DNA of 64,000 bases from Coenobita brevimanus (GCA_032717465.1 CM064657.1:25547319-25611318); one strand, 5' to 3'. Counted from the first letter of the stretch, positions 22,071 through 32,497 are shown. Numbers and translations: made by a program. Notes: a model not told the origin generated them from the sequence alone.

Positions 22071-22330
22071 CTGCTTTCCTCACTCTCAGGGTACCAAAAA
22101 ATGTCAGAAATTTATTTAAGTTGGTATCCTTATTTGGGATACCAAAAATGTGTCAGAAAATTTTTATACACTCCTTTGTCTGACGTGTGTTAATCTCAGA
22201 CAACCGTAAGTAAATTCACATAAGTCTCCTAGGAGGATTAGATGTAACTGACACTTCAACTCACCTAGTTATTATTCTCCTATCTCCTATCTCTTAGCTA
22301 ATTCCCCATAGAATTGGCCAATAGGAGCCC
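22071..22330. repeat. Unclassified dispersed repeat, uninterrupted copy
   Basis: Matches 7828-7945 and 10168-10260. It serves as the empty-site version for the RTE C1a insertion. It contains GGTATCC-TTATTTG-GGATACC, a perfect 7 bp inverted repeat. It lies directly upstream of the ATG of the SGNH-like ORF on the minus strand. Confidence 0.6.
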
Positions 22331-22870
22331 CCACAAACTCCAGAAAGTTGCTAGTGTTCTCTGGATCACTAAATTGCATGGGGTCACTACCCACTCAGAG
22401 CTGGTATACCTTCCTTTAAAACAATTTCTGTTGGGATTATTACTCATGCATAAAGCATTATACCAGTATTGTATTCATCACAGATATTTTACTGAAGCTG
22501 TAAATGAGATTTATGCTGAAAAGCTCTCCATGGAGTTTACTAAAAAGCATGAAAGCTTATTGTGTGTTTTTGCATTCAGCACATTTTCACCAAGTGTTAT
22601 GAATCTCAGTTGTTGGAAAAATATATCATAGTTTCCAAAGATCATAATCTTTCATCTGGCAAATCCTGACATGATTCTATGCATTATAGACTTAATAATA
22701 GTAAGAACTGTATGGCCAGAATCTTACAGGGCCGAGATCGGCTGACCCGAATTTTTAAAGGCATGATATTCCTTTAGCTTTGAGAAAATGCCTCAGTTCT
22801 GCTAGAGTCTATTTTTCCACATATATTTTACCTGCACAGTGGACCATGACACTATATTTTCTGGAATCAT
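22331..22870. other. No recognisable gene
   Basis: An open frame at 22314-22631 has no motif I recognise and starts in the repeat. The rest is AT-rich with no identifiable element. Confidence 0.5.
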
Positions 22871-23078
22871 CGGGAGCCTGCTGAGATAGACGAGAATGGC
22901 AGTGCATTAGTGGACATTTGTGCTGGGAGGGGGTTGGTGATAGCCAATACCCTCTTCAGGCACAAGATGATCCACAGGTATACATGGCGAGTGATGAGAA
23001 GGGTAGGTGGTGAACTGAATGAAAGGGAAGACAATCATTGATTATGTGTGTGTGGATGAAAGGATGTGAAAATGTGTA

Positions 23079-24971
23079 ATGGATGCAAGAGCTTATATAG
23101 GTTGGAGGAGTGGACTTTCTGACCACTACTTGGTGGTGGCCAGAATGAAGGTTCAATTAGGATGGAGAAATAGAAGAAGGGAGGGACGGGAAGGAGTATT
23201 TGTAAGGAGAGTGGAAAGGTTACAAGAGGATGAGAAAAAGGCAGAGTATAAGAGAGAAGTGGAGGAACGATTGGGCAAATATGAATTGGAGCAGATGGGG
23301 GACATGGAAGGTGTGTGCAGGATATTTACAGAAGAAATATGTGCAGCATGTGATGTGGTGTGTGGGATGAAGAAAAGACAGAGGGGTGTGCAAGGAACAG
23401 CGTGGTGGAACGAAGAGGTGAGACAGGCTGTGGCACAAAAGAAGAAACCATACAATGAATGGATGAGAAATAGGGGCGTGGAAGAAGTTGAGAGGTGGAA
23501 GAGAGAGTTATATGTAGAAAGAAAGAGAGAGGTGAAACGATTAGTAAGAGAGAGTAAGAAGAGAGTGGATGAGGAATTTGGAAGGAACTTGAGTGTAAAG
23601 TGGAGGGACTGTAAGAAAATGTTCTGGAAAGAGGTGAAAAGAGTAAGACAGGGTGGAAGTGGAGTTAGCAGGGGAGTGAAAGATAAAAATGGTAGATTAC
23701 TAGTGGAGAAGGGAGAAAAAGTGAGCAGATGGAGAGAACACTTTAAGGAATTGTTGAACGTAGAGGATGGAAGTAATGCGAGTATTAGTGGCTGGGGAAT
23801 GGCTGGGAGGAGGAGGGAGGTGAGAAGACAGGAAGAAATCAGTAGGATAGAAGTTGTGGAAGCAATGAAGAAAGTTAAATTGGGGAAAGCCCCAGGAATT
23901 GATGGAGTGTGTGGTGAAATGCTGAAGTATGGGGGAGAGATGGTAGTAGAATGGATGTGGAAAATGTGCAGATTGGCCTGGGAGGAAGGTAGATTCCCAG
24001 AGGACTGGAAGTCAGGTATAATTATTCCCTTGTACAAAGGAAAAGGGGAAAAAGAAGTGTGTGGTAATCATAGGGGCATCTGTCTTCTTAGTATAATAGG
24101 AAAAGTGTATGGTAGGATACTTAATGACAGAGTCAGAGAAAGAACAGAGAAATTAGTTGGAGAAGAACAGGGAGGCTTTAGGAAGGGAAGAGGTTGTATA
24201 GATCAGATATTCATTCTTAGATCTTTAGTGGAAAAGTTTCTAGAGAAGGGAAAGAAGTTGTATGCGGGTTTCATGGATTTGGAGAAAGCATATGACAGGG
24301 TGGATAGACAAAGATTGTGGAAAGTGTTAAGAATATATGGAGTAGATGGGAAGTTGTTGAATGCTGTGAAGAGTATGTATGATGGTGCTAAGGCTGCAGT
24401 GCATATGGATGGTGAACTGAGTGAATTAATCTCTTTGAAGGTTGGGTTGAAACAGGGATGTGTCATGTCTCCATGGTTGTTCAAGCTGTACATGGATAGG
24501 GTAATAAAAGAGGTACAAGGTAGGGTAGTGGATGTTGGTGTGGCCCTGGTGAGAGAGAGTAGTGTTTGGAGACTCCCTGTACTGTTGTTTGCAGATGATA
24601 CTGTGTTGTTGACTGAAGAAGAAGGAGAGCTGCAAGGCTTGGTGGATGAGTTTGGGAGAGTGTGTAAGAAACGGAATCTAAAGGTAAATGTAGGGAAGAG
24701 TAAAGTGATGGTCTTTGAGAGACATGAAGTCAGTGAATGTACAGTGAGGTTGGATGGTGAGGAAATGGAAAATATGAGTACATTTAAGTACTTAGGCAGT
24801 GTGATGAGTAAGGATGGAGGTTTGGAGGGTGAAGTGCTTGAAAGAGTACAGCAGGGAAGAAAGGTTGCTGGTTCCTTGAAACTAGTGATAAGAAACAGGG
24901 AACTGAGCATGAAAGTGAAAAAAATTACTTCACGACAGTATTGTGATACCAATTCTAACATATGGAAGTGA
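23079..24971 (+). CDS. RTE C2a ORF2: endonuclease end, linker, reverse transcriptase
   Basis: 630 codons. The first 30 residues include GLSDHYLVVA, the last endonuclease motif. A highly charged linker follows (QGTAWWNEEVRQAVAQKKK). The RT has APGIDGVCGEML, GIIIPLYKGKGE, NHRGICLLSI, EQGGFRKGRGC, AGFMDLEKAYDRV, GLKQGCVMSPWLF and FADDTVLLTEEE near 24600. It ends early by a frameshift near 24920 (SMKVKKITSRQ). The remaining C-terminal domain, to about 25370, continues in other frames with further stops. Unlike copies C2b and C2c it has Trp in the YNEWMRNRG segment. Confidence 0.85.
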   Translation: MDARAYIGWRSGLSDHYLVVARMKVQLGWRNRRREGREGVFVRRVERLQEDEKKAEYKREVEERLGKYELEQMGDMEGVCRIFTEEICAACDVVCGMKKRQRGVQGTAWWNEEVRQAVAQKKKPYNEWMRNRGVEEVERWKRELYVERKREVKRLVRESKKRVDEEFGRNLSVKWRDCKKMFWKEVKRVRQGGSGVSRGVKDKNGRLLVEKGEKVSRWREHFKELLNVEDGSNASISGWGMAGRRREVRRQEEISRIEVVEAMKKVKLGKAPGIDGVCGEMLKYGGEMVVEWMWKMCRLAWEEGRFPEDWKSGIIIPLYKGKGEKEVCGNHRGICLLSIIGKVYGRILNDRVRERTEKLVGEEQGGFRKGRGCIDQIFILRSLVEKFLEKGKKLYAGFMDLEKAYDRVDRQRLWKVLRIYGVDGKLLNAVKSMYDGAKAAVHMDGELSELISLKVGLKQGCVMSPWLFKLYMDRVIKEVQGRVVDVGVALVRESSVWRLPVLLFADDTVLLTEEEGELQGLVDEFGRVCKKRNLKVNVGKSKVMVFERHEVSECTVRLDGEEMENMSTFKYLGSVMSKDGGLEGEVLERVQQGRKVAGSLKLVIRNRELSMKVKKITSRQYCDTNSNIWK

Positions 24972-25371
24972 AGCTTGGACCGTGTTGGAGGGACAGAAGT
25001 CAAGAGTAAGAGCAGTGGAAATGAGTTTTCTGTGAGGAGCATGTAGAGTCACATGGAGAAACAGACTGACAAATAAGGAAGTGAAGGACCATTGTACTGT
25101 GGATGTGGATGTGATAGGAAGTGTTAGGAGAAACACATTGAGGTGGTTTGGCCATGTGGAGAGGATGGAGGGTGAGAGACTGATGAGGAAAGTGTATGTG
25201 AGTGAGGTGGAGAGGGGAGAGAGAAGGGGAGGCCAAGGATGAGATGGAGGGATGGAGTGGAGAGGTATATGAGAGAGGGGGGTGTGAGCTGGGAGCCGGG
25301 CAGTGAAATGGCGGGAGACAGAGCGACATGGAGGCGATTTGTTTGTGGCCACCCCTTACAGGATTAAGGTG
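24972..25371 (+). pseudogene. RTE C2a C-terminal domain, out of frame
   Basis: After the frameshift the sequence still reads TYGSEAWTVLEGQKS, RVRAVEMSFL-stop, LRWFGHVERMEGER and VYVSEVER, then a second frameshift in the basic GRGRGRP region. It belongs to the ORF2 at 23079-24971. Confidence 0.8.
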
Positions 25372-25462
25372 TCTGGCAATAGATAGACAGATAGAATTCC
25401 TTCAAAATGCTCATTACATTTGCCATCTTTGTGTCTCTCAAAATTTTGTTTTTTATTTCTTC

Positions 25463-26059
25463 TTAATCTATACCATTGATTGCTATAGATATGTTGGTAT
25501 CTGCTGAATCTTTCATGAATTTGGGGTTGTTTTTTATTATTTCTTTCACTTCCTTTCTAATGCTTTTTTCTTTGACTATTGGTTGTAAGTCTTTCCTTAC
25601 TTTCACCATTTCAGCATACATAGTTTCCACATCATCTTTGCAACTTTGCATTACTTCACTCACCTAGCTTAGCTTCTCTTCAGTATCACTGCTTTGGTCT
25701 ATCAGACTGCTTGCTTGCCTAATTGTCACTGTATCGTTTCTGAACTCCTCCATAATACTCTCATGGTTGACAACTGCACCTGTTATTTCACTAATCTTCC
25801 TTCTAAGTGAACCCACCTCAGCTGACAGCACATCTTTTGTTGTTTCTTTCTTGTTTAATTCCTTTACTAATTTTACATTTTCTTCCTTCTGCATGTACAA
25901 TTGCTTCTTAATTTTATCCATTTCACTCTGAAAAGCCTTCTGCAGTTTATTCACCCTCTCTACTAGTTTGTTATATGTTTCCATTCCAACCAGTTCCTGG
26001 TAGTAATCATCATCATGTTTTCTACTTTTATCCATTTTCTTAACTCCTTCCATATTCAC
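25463..26059 (-). pseudogene. Family A ORF1 N-terminal coiled coil (copy A2)
   Basis: 26059-25664 reads MDKSRKHDDDYYQELVGMETYN, then heptad-like LVERVNKLQKAFQSEMDKIKKQ, LRRKISEITGAVVNHESIM and SSDTEEKLS, then a stop. It resumes at 25663-25463 in the same frame (MSEVMQSCKDDVETMYAEM, SIAINGID). It is the N-terminal half missing from A1. A trimerising coiled coil is the expected role in LINE ORF1 proteins. Confidence 0.7.
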
Positions 26060-26210
26060 TTTACTAAAGATGGTGCTGATCTTGTGGTATTACTTAGAAA
26101 GATTCTTCTTACAAGTATGCATCTCCTTGCTCTCGGGCTGGTGACAGACGACACTCAGCTGATGATGCGTTGATCAGCACATTCCTCCACTATTTTTGAT
26201 GTATTTTATC

Positions 26211-26630
26211 CCTACCCTGACGTATGGAAGCGAGGCGTGGACCTTGCAAGAGGGGAACAAGTCAAGAGTGAGAGCAGTGGAAATGAGTTACTTGAGAGGA
26301 GCATGTGGAGTGACGTGCAGGGACAGGTTGATGAATGAAGAAGTGAAGGAACGTTGTGGGGTAGATGTGGATGTGGTTGAGAAGATTAGGAGAAATACAC
26401 TGAGATGGTTTGGACATGTGGAGAGAATGGAGAATGAAAGACTGACTAAGAGGGTGTATGTAGGTGAGGTGGAGGGAGGGAGAGGGAGGGGTAGACCGAG
26501 GATGAGGTGGAGGGATGGAGTTGAGAGGTATATGAGGGAGGGGGGGGTGAGTTGGGGGGAGGGTAGTCAAATGGTGGGTGGCAGAGTGACTTGGAGGTGT
26601 TTTGTCTGCGGCCACTCTTTGCGGGATTAG
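26211..26630 (+). CDS. RTE C1c ORF2 C-terminal fragment
   Basis: Open from the insertion point to CGHSLRD-stop: IPTLTYGSEAWTLQEGN, LRGACGVTCRDRL, LRWFGHVERMENERLTK, GGRGRGRPRMRWRDG. The domain is a C-terminal basic region after the RT, likely nucleic-acid binding. It is uninterrupted but far too short for activity. Confidence 0.8.
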   Translation, partial: PTLTYGSEAWTLQEGNKSRVRAVEMSYLRGACGVTCRDRLMNEEVKERCGVDVDVVEKIRRNTLRWFGHVERMENERLTKRVYVGEVEGGRGRGRPRMRWRDGVERYMREGGVSWGEGSQMVGGRVTWRCFVCGHSLRD

Positions 26631-26661
26631 GGCGTCGGGCTATAGATAGATAGATAGATAA
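26211..26661 (+). mobile_element. RTE-like LINE fragment C1c with 8 bp TSD
   Basis: Flanked by ATTTTATC at 26203-26210 and 26662-26669. Only the C-terminal part of ORF2 and the (TAGA)n tail are present. It is inserted in the 5' UTR of LINE A2. Confidence 0.9.
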
Positions 26662-26750
26662 ATTTTATCATTTGGACAACACTTTTGCTTATACTTGCTC
26701 TACTACATTAGAACACCATTTAGTTTAACCTAGTACAGAGCTTGACTCAT

Positions 26751-26841
26751 ATAAAGATACTGTTTAGGTGTGGCCAGTTGTGGTCAAGGGTGGCCAATGC
26801 GGAGTGAGTTGAGATGCATGCAGTCTCTATGATGCCTCAAG
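26751..26841. other. Short spacer before LINE A3
   Basis: No gene. It begins with a plus-strand copy of family A terminal sequence, AGAGCTTGACTCATATAAAG at 26740-26759, also present at 31467. Confidence 0.4.
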
Positions 26842-26887
26842 TTCTTACATAATTGTTCTTACTTAATTGTATCTTTACAGGAATGAG

Positions 26888-27901
26888 TCAAGCTTGTACT
26901 GTCCCATGTCTTAAACCATATTTATCGTACATATCCTTAAATTTGTGAATTGTTTTGGCACACACTATTTCATTCGGTAGTGCATTCCACTGATCAGTTG
27001 CTCTATTTGGGAAACTAAATTTCCTTACGTCTTTATCACCTCTCTTCTTATGCAGTTTTTTGCAGTGTCCTCTTGCTGATGCTTCCCCATACGTTAAGTA
27101 ATCATTTATGTCTATTTTCTTCTTCCCTGATATGCATTTATATAGCATATCATGTCACCTCTTTTCCTTCTCTCCTGTAGTGTTGGTAGATTCAGTTTAT
27201 TTAGTCTTTCTTCGTAGCTTAGGTCCCTTAAGCTTAGTACCCATCTTGTAGCGGCCCTTTGAACTTTTTCAATCTTGTCTATGTTTTTTTTGAGATGAGT
27301 ACTCCAGACTACTGATGCATACTCCAGGGTTGGTCTGATGAATGATGTTATTATCATTCTTAGCATGTCTTCATTTATGTATGTAAACGCTATTCTCATA
27401 TTGGCAAGCATTGTATACAAGTTCTGTATATACTTTCTCACTGACGTGGTCAGCCGGAGATAGCCTGTTATTGACAATCACACCTAGGTCCTTCTCTCTT
27501 TCTGATGTGTGTAGGGTTTTCGCCTTTTTCCACTTTTACCAAACTTGAATTACATGACTCTTGTCCACATTGAATTCCATTTGCCATGTACAGTATTACT
27601 CCATTCATGAAGTTTATTTAATTCTTCTTGTAGCTCTTTACAAGAGTCTGGGTTAGTAATTCTCCTTTGTATTTTTTCATCATCTGCAATCATATTTAGA
27701 TAGCTTTCATTTCCAATGTTACTGTCTATATCATTTATATACACTAAAAACATGATTGGTGCCAGCACTGAGCCCTGTGGTACTCCACTAGTCACTTCTT
27801 TCCATGATGAGTAATTTCCCCTTAGTACTGTTCTCATTTTTCTTTTCATGAAAAAATCTTGCATCCAACAATACAGATTGCCTTGAATTCCTCCTTGATG
27901 G
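26888..27901 (-). pseudogene. Family A ORF2 3' half in A3: RT palm to C-terminus
   Basis: 27975-27550 carries FMKRKMRTVLRGNYSSWKEV, SGVPQGSVLAPIMF and NMIADDEKIQ, where A1 has FADDA; here F-A-D-D is I-A-D-D. 27477-27112 and 27148-26888 carry RPTLEYASVVWS, ERLNKLNLPTLQERRKRGD and ISGKKKIDINDYL to HGTVQA-stop. Frames change near 27545 and 27130. Confidence 0.75.
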
Positions 27902-28716
27902 AGGAAAAGCAATTGGTCCTCATGAAATTTCATGTTGGATGCTGCGTGAATGTGCAACGGGGTTAAGTAAACCATTATTTTAAATTTTCAAGAAATCCTT
28001 GAGTCAAGGTAAACTACCTGATATTTGGAAGAAAGCAAACATTGTTCCCTTATTTAAGAAAGGGAATAGACAAAATCCACTTAACTACCGACCAGTATCA
28101 CTAACCAGTGTTGTAAGCAAGGTATTAGAAAAGCATAAAAGAAAAGCTTGGGTAAATCACCGAGAAGAACACAGTATGATAACAGAAAGACAGTTTGGTT
28201 TCAGAAAAGGAAAATCATGTGTTACTAATCTGTTGAGCTACTATGACAGAGTAACAGACACATTACAGGAAAGAGAAGGATGGGTGGACAGTATCTATTT
28301 AGATTTCAAGAAAGCATTTGAAACAGTACCACACCATAGACTTTTATGGTGTGGTACTGTTTCAAATGCTTTCTTGAAATCTAAATAGATACTGTCCACA
28401 TGATTTTCCTTTTCTGAAACCAAACTGTCTTTCTGTTATCATACTGTGTTCTTCTCGGTGATTTACCCAAGCTTTTCTTGTATGCTTTTCTAATACCTTG
28501 CTTACAACACTGGTTAGCGATACTGGTCGGTAGTTAAGTGGATTTTGTCTATTCCCTTTCTTAAATAAGGGAACAATGTTTGCTTTCTTCCAAATATCAG
28601 GTAGTTTACCTTGACTCAAGGATTTCTTGAAAATTTAAAATAATGGTTCACTTAACCCCGTTGCACATTCACGCAGCATCCAACATGAAATTTCATGAGG
28701 ACCAATTGCTTTTCCT
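27902..28716. repeat. Near-perfect palindrome of family A RT sequence
   Basis: Left arm 27902-28338 (plus orientation of family A) and right arm 28345-28716 (minus), 6 bp spacer GACTTT. The central 55 bp on each side (28284-28338, 28345-28399) are perfectly complementary. The right arm lacks about 63 bp present in the left arm; otherwise I noted only one difference outside the centre. The right arm is in the native position of LINE A3, so the left arm is the extra copy. Confidence 0.85.
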
Positions 28717-30060
28717 TTGTCTAATTTACTTAGCTCCTCCTATATTTCTTTTTCTGATGTTTGTATGTCTGGTAGTATGTGTGGGCATGCATGTTCCACA
28801 TAATCCCTCTCAAAATTTTTTTACTCTGTAAAAACTGATTGGAAATTCTTGTTTAGTGCTTCACAAATATCCTTCTCTTGTGTATAGGTGATTCCATCGT
28901 CCGTAACGGATTGTATTTTATCTTTTACTTTGGTTTTGCTTCTGACGTAGGTGTAAAATAGCTTTGGTTAATCACTACTTTTATTTATGATATCCTCCTC
29001 AAACTGTTTTTGGGCTTCCCTCCTTATTCTTGTATAATCGTTTCTTGCCTGTTTGTAATTATTATATGCCCTTTCACTATTGTTTCTTCTGTATCTATTC
29101 CACAACAAATCTCTTGTTTTGATTTTTTTACATTCTGTATTGAACCATTTCTTTATTTTCTTTTCTGCTTCTTTGTGCTGTGGGATGTACTTCTGGACTC
29201 CTATTTCATAAAGTTCACAGAATTTTTCATATATAGCATTTAAATCTTGTCCTCTAAGCTCCTTTTCCCAAGCAGTTCTAAGAAGTACCTCTTTAGGTCA
29301 TGATACTTTCCCTTTTTATAGTTTAGGCTCTTTTTGTAATTTTCATTGTTGTTATCTATGTCATATGCAATCCTGAAATTGCAATTTAGTACTGCATGGT
29401 CGCTTTTGCCGAATGGAGGGTGATATATTAAACTGTCAATATCGTTTTCTTGCCTAGTAAATATGAGATCTAGCATTGAGGGCACATCGAGTCTTCTTTT
29501 TCTGGTGCTTTCCCTTACATGTTGCATTAGGAAAAACTCTTGCACAAGATCCAGGAGCTTTTGGTCCCAACAGCTTTCTTGGCTTATTATATCTAGAGTA
29601 TTCCAAATTATATTTGTATTAAAATCTCCAGTTAGTATAATTCTTTTCGATTTCTCTTCCATTTTATGTAGTAATGCTCTTAAACTCTGAATTGTACTCT
29701 CCGCCAGGTCCTTATATACGTCTCTTTCCCATGTGTTTGATCTGGGTAGCATGTACAAATTGGCTACAATTACTTTCCCTTCAGATGTATTTATCTCTAT
29801 TGGAATCAGTTCTACTTGTGAGGGTATATCTAGTTCTAGTTCTTTGACTTTTAGATTTTTCTTAGTTAATATTATAATTCCTCCTCCCTTTTTTTAAGTT
29901 CCTATCTCTTCTCAATATACAGTATTATATTCCTCTAAGTTTAGGATATCATTCGATATCCTTGGTGTTAATTTTGTTTCAGTTAGGCATATTATATGTG
30001 GTTCATTTTCTCTGACATAATCATTCATCTTTAACAATTTAGATACCATTCCATCCACAT
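28717..30060 (-). pseudogene. Family A ORF2 5' half in A3: endonuclease and linker
   Basis: The endonuclease segment at 29758-29240 reads MYMLPRSNTWERDVYKDL, ILTGDFNTNIIWN, MLDLIFTRQEND and FGKSDHAVLNCNF. The upstream part (29760-30060) is in broken frames matching A1 489-840. The linker between endonuclease and RT lies at 28717-29240 in several frames. The sequence gives Val where A1 has the TAA at 878, so that stop is private to A1. Confidence 0.75.
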
Positions 30061-30087
30061 TTGAGTACATCGACTTAATCATCTTGT

Positions 30088-31286
30088 TTATATACTTGTT
30101 TTTATTCCCTTATGTTTATGTACCACTTTCGTCCCTGCAATCCAATAACTTTGTAAAAAAAATGTATTCTTCTTCTGCTCTGATCTTCCCTCATTTTTTG
30201 TTTTTGCTTCCTCCCTTTTCTCTTTCAGTAATTCCAGTTCCTCTTGTGTTAGGCATCTTTTTATCCATACATTTTTGAACTCCTCTTTTTCCATAAGATT
30301 CTTTGCATTTTTTAGTATCTCCTCCACGGTGTTTACACTCTGGAAGGTTACCTTTAGGGGTCTTGACTTGCTTTTCTCGTATTTCCCTAGCCTTTTGTGT
30401 TCCTCTGTGTCTTTACTACAGATTTCCTCTGATACTTTCATTCAATATGCCCATTACATTTGCCATCTCCTTTTTGTCTCTTGTGATCTTGTTTTTTACT
30501 TCTTCCTCTTCTATACCAGTGATTACTATAGATTTGTTAATATCTACTGAATCTCTGACTAACTTAGGATTGTTTTGGATTATTCTTTTCACTTCCTTTT
30601 TAATGTTTTTTCTTCCACCCTTGTTTCCAAGTCTTTCTTTACTTGTCTCTTGTGATCTTGTTTTTTACTTCTTCCTCTTCTATACCAGTGATTACTATAG
30701 ATTTGTTAATATCTACTGAATCTCTGACTAACTTAGGATTGTTTTGGATTATTCTTTTCACTTCCTTTTTAATGTTTTTTTCTTCCACCCTTGTTTCCAA
30801 GTCTTTCTTTACTTTCTCCATTTCAGCATAAATGGTTTCCACATCATTTTTGTAGCTTTGCACAGCTTCATTCACCTGTTTTATCTTCTCCTCAGTATCA
30901 CTGCTCTGGTCTGTCAGACTGCTTACTTGCCTAATTGTCTCTGTATCATTTTTGAACTCTTCCATAATACTCTTGTGGTTGACTGCTGTACTTGCCATTT
31001 CACTAATTTTCCTCCTCAGTGTACCTACTTCAACTGTTAGCTCATCTATGGTTGTGTCTTTCTTGTTGACTTCCTTTCCTAATTTTTATATTTCTTCCAT
31101 TAGCAAGTGCATTTGTTTCTTAATTTCATCAATCTCATTTTGAAAAGCCGTCTCTAACCTGTGTACTCGTTCAACCAGTTTATTGTGAGTCTCCATTTCA
31201 ACCAGTTCTTGGTAGAAATCATCATCCTGCTTTCTACCTTTATCCCTTTTCTTTTCCAAATTTGCTTTACTAAAGTATGAGGTCAT
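30088..31286 (-). pseudogene. Family A ORF1 in A3
   Basis: Starts MTSYFSKANLEKKRDKGRKQ at 31286. The coiled coil follows (LVERVHRLETAFQNEIDEIKKQ), then 30998-30639 (EMASTAVNHKSIMEEF, TEEKIKQVNEAVQSYKND, SIVITGIEEEEVKNK), then 30441-30088 (VSEEICSKDTEEHKRLGKYE, RPLKVTFQS, RCLTQEELELLKEK). The 169 bp tandem duplication lies between the last two blocks and shifts the frame. With A1 and A2 it shows the whole ORF1 design: coiled coil followed by an RNA-binding region. Confidence 0.7.
30475..30813. repeat. 169 bp tandem duplication in ORF1 of A3
   Basis: TGTCTCTTGTGATCTTG starts at 30475 and again at 30644. The two units appear identical except for one T in a homopolymer. This points to a recent event or an assembly artefact. 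Confidence 0.85.
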
Positions 31287-31480
31287 TTTGCGGTACTAAA
31301 AGCGCATATAGTACTTACGTTCCGTGGGGCAGATTGTAGACTAAACAACGATCAGCTGATTGTGCGCATTCTTGCGTTGCTTGTTTACTTTTCTGTTTGA
31401 CCAAGTCTTACTTAAAATTTCTTCTTTTTATATTAGAACACCATTTAGTTTAACTTTGTACAGAGCTTGACTCATATAAA

Positions 31481-31564
31481 GATACTTATTTAGGTAATGC
31501 CGCTGGCCAAGTTGGCCAGGTATAGAGTGATGGCGATGTGCGTCTGCTCTTTCTCGGTGCCTCG
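31481..31564. other. Short spacer between LINE copies A3 and A4
   Basis: No gene or element recognised. Confidence 0.5.
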
Positions 31565-31565
31565 G

Positions 31566-32451
31566 TGTGTTCTTACCTAATTGTATCTTTACAGGAATGA
31601 GTCAAGCTCGTACTGTCCCGTGTCTTAAACCATATTTATCGTACATGTCCTTAAATTTGTGAATTGTTTTGGCACACACTATTTCATTCGGCAGTGCATT
31701 CCATTGATCAATTGCTCTGTTTGGGAAACTGAATTTCCTTACGTCTTTATCACCTCTCTTCTTATGCAGTTTTTTGCAGTGTCCTCTTGCTGATGCTTCT
31801 CCATATGTTAAGTAATCATTTATGTCTATTTTCTCCTTTCCTGATATGCACTTACATAGCATTATCGTATCACCTCTTTTCCTTCTCTCCTGTAGTGTTG
31901 GTAGATTCAGTTTATTTAGTCTTTCTTCGTAGCTTAGGTCCCTTAAGCTTGGTATCAATCATGTAGCACCCCTTTGAACTTTTTCAATCTTGTCTATATG
32001 CTTTTTGAGATGAGGACTCCAGACTACTGATGCATATTCCAGGGTTGGTCTAATGAATGATGTTATTATCCTTCTTAGCATGTCTTCATTTATGTATGTG
32101 AATGCTATTCTCATATTTGCAGGCATTGTATACATGTTCCGTACCTTCTCGCTGATGTGGTCAGCCGGAGATAGTCTGTTATTGATAATCACACCTAGGT
32201 CTTTCTCTCTTTCTGATGTGTATAGGGTTTTATTTCCTAACTAATAATCCCAATCAGGTCTTTTTCCACTTTTACCAAACTTGATTACATGACACTTGTC
32301 CACATTGAATTCCATTTGCCATGTAGTACTCCATTCATGAAGTTTATTTAATTCTTCTTGTAGCTCCCTACAAGAGTCTGTGCTAGTAATTCTCCTTTGT
32401 ATTTTTGCATCATCTGCAAACATATTCAGATAGCTCTCATTTCCAGTGTTA

Positions 32452-32453
<2 letters not shown>
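31566..32453 (-). mobile_element. CR1-group LINE family A, copy A4 (5' truncated in RT)
   Basis: Runs from the 3' terminal unit (TTCTTACCTAATTG) to the FADDAKIQ motif. It is truncated within NTGNESYL, where a (GT)n tract begins. Coding frames are 31958-31602, 32192-31959 and 32423-32241, with frameshifts between. Confidence 0.85.
31602..32423 (-). pseudogene. Family A ORF2 C-terminal part (A4)
   Basis: 32423-32241 has MFADDAKIQRR and WSTTWQMEFNVDKCHVIKFGK, then a stop in the conserved tail. 32192-31959 has RLSPADHISEKVRNMYTM and EYASVVWSPHLKKHIDKI. 31958-31602 has SLRDLSYEERLNKLNLPTL to HGTVRA-stop. It is the clearest example of the native C-terminus and gives the two bases that A1 lost near 2768. 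Confidence 0.8.

Positions 32454-32496
<43 letters not shown>
32454..32496. repeat. (GT)n microsatellite at the A4/B2 junction
   Basis: About 20 GT units, exactly between the truncated 5' side of A4 and the 3' end of LINE B2. Confidence 0.95.

Positions 32497-32497
<1 letters not shown>

Larger units (their letters stand above)
22880..25394 (+). mobile_element. RTE-like LINE, subfamily C2, copy C2a (5' truncated)
   Basis: Begins inside the endonuclease domain (minor frames around 22885-23078 read GSALVDICAGRGLVIANTLF and IHRYTW). It runs through RT to the C2 tail GTGGCCACCCC and GTCTGGCAATAGATAGACAG. C2 differs from C1 by about a fifth of residues in the RT (VDGKLLNAVKSMYDGAKAAV against VEGKLLSAVKSMYEGARATV). 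Confidence 0.85.
25395..26750 (-). mobile_element. CR1-group LINE family A, copy A2: 5' UTR and ORF1 only (interrupted by RTE C1c)
   Basis: The minus-strand 5' region begins at about 26740-26710 (ATTAGAACACCATTTAGTTT on plus, shared with 31435). It is split by the RTE C1c at 26211-26661 and continues into ORF1. It stops at 25395, where it abuts the tail of C2a, so ORF2 is missing. Confidence 0.7.
26842..31480 (-). mobile_element. CR1-group LINE family A, copy A3 (near full length, rearranged)
   Basis: The 3' end at 26842 carries two 14 bp units (TTCTTACATAATTG, TTCTTACTTAATTG on plus). Going right: C-terminal domain, RT, a large palindrome (27902-28716), the linker and endonuclease (28717-30060), ORF1 (30088-31286) and 5' UTR up to about 31480. 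All the LINE parts are present, but the palindrome and a 169 bp duplication in ORF1 break the coding sequence. Confidence 0.8.
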
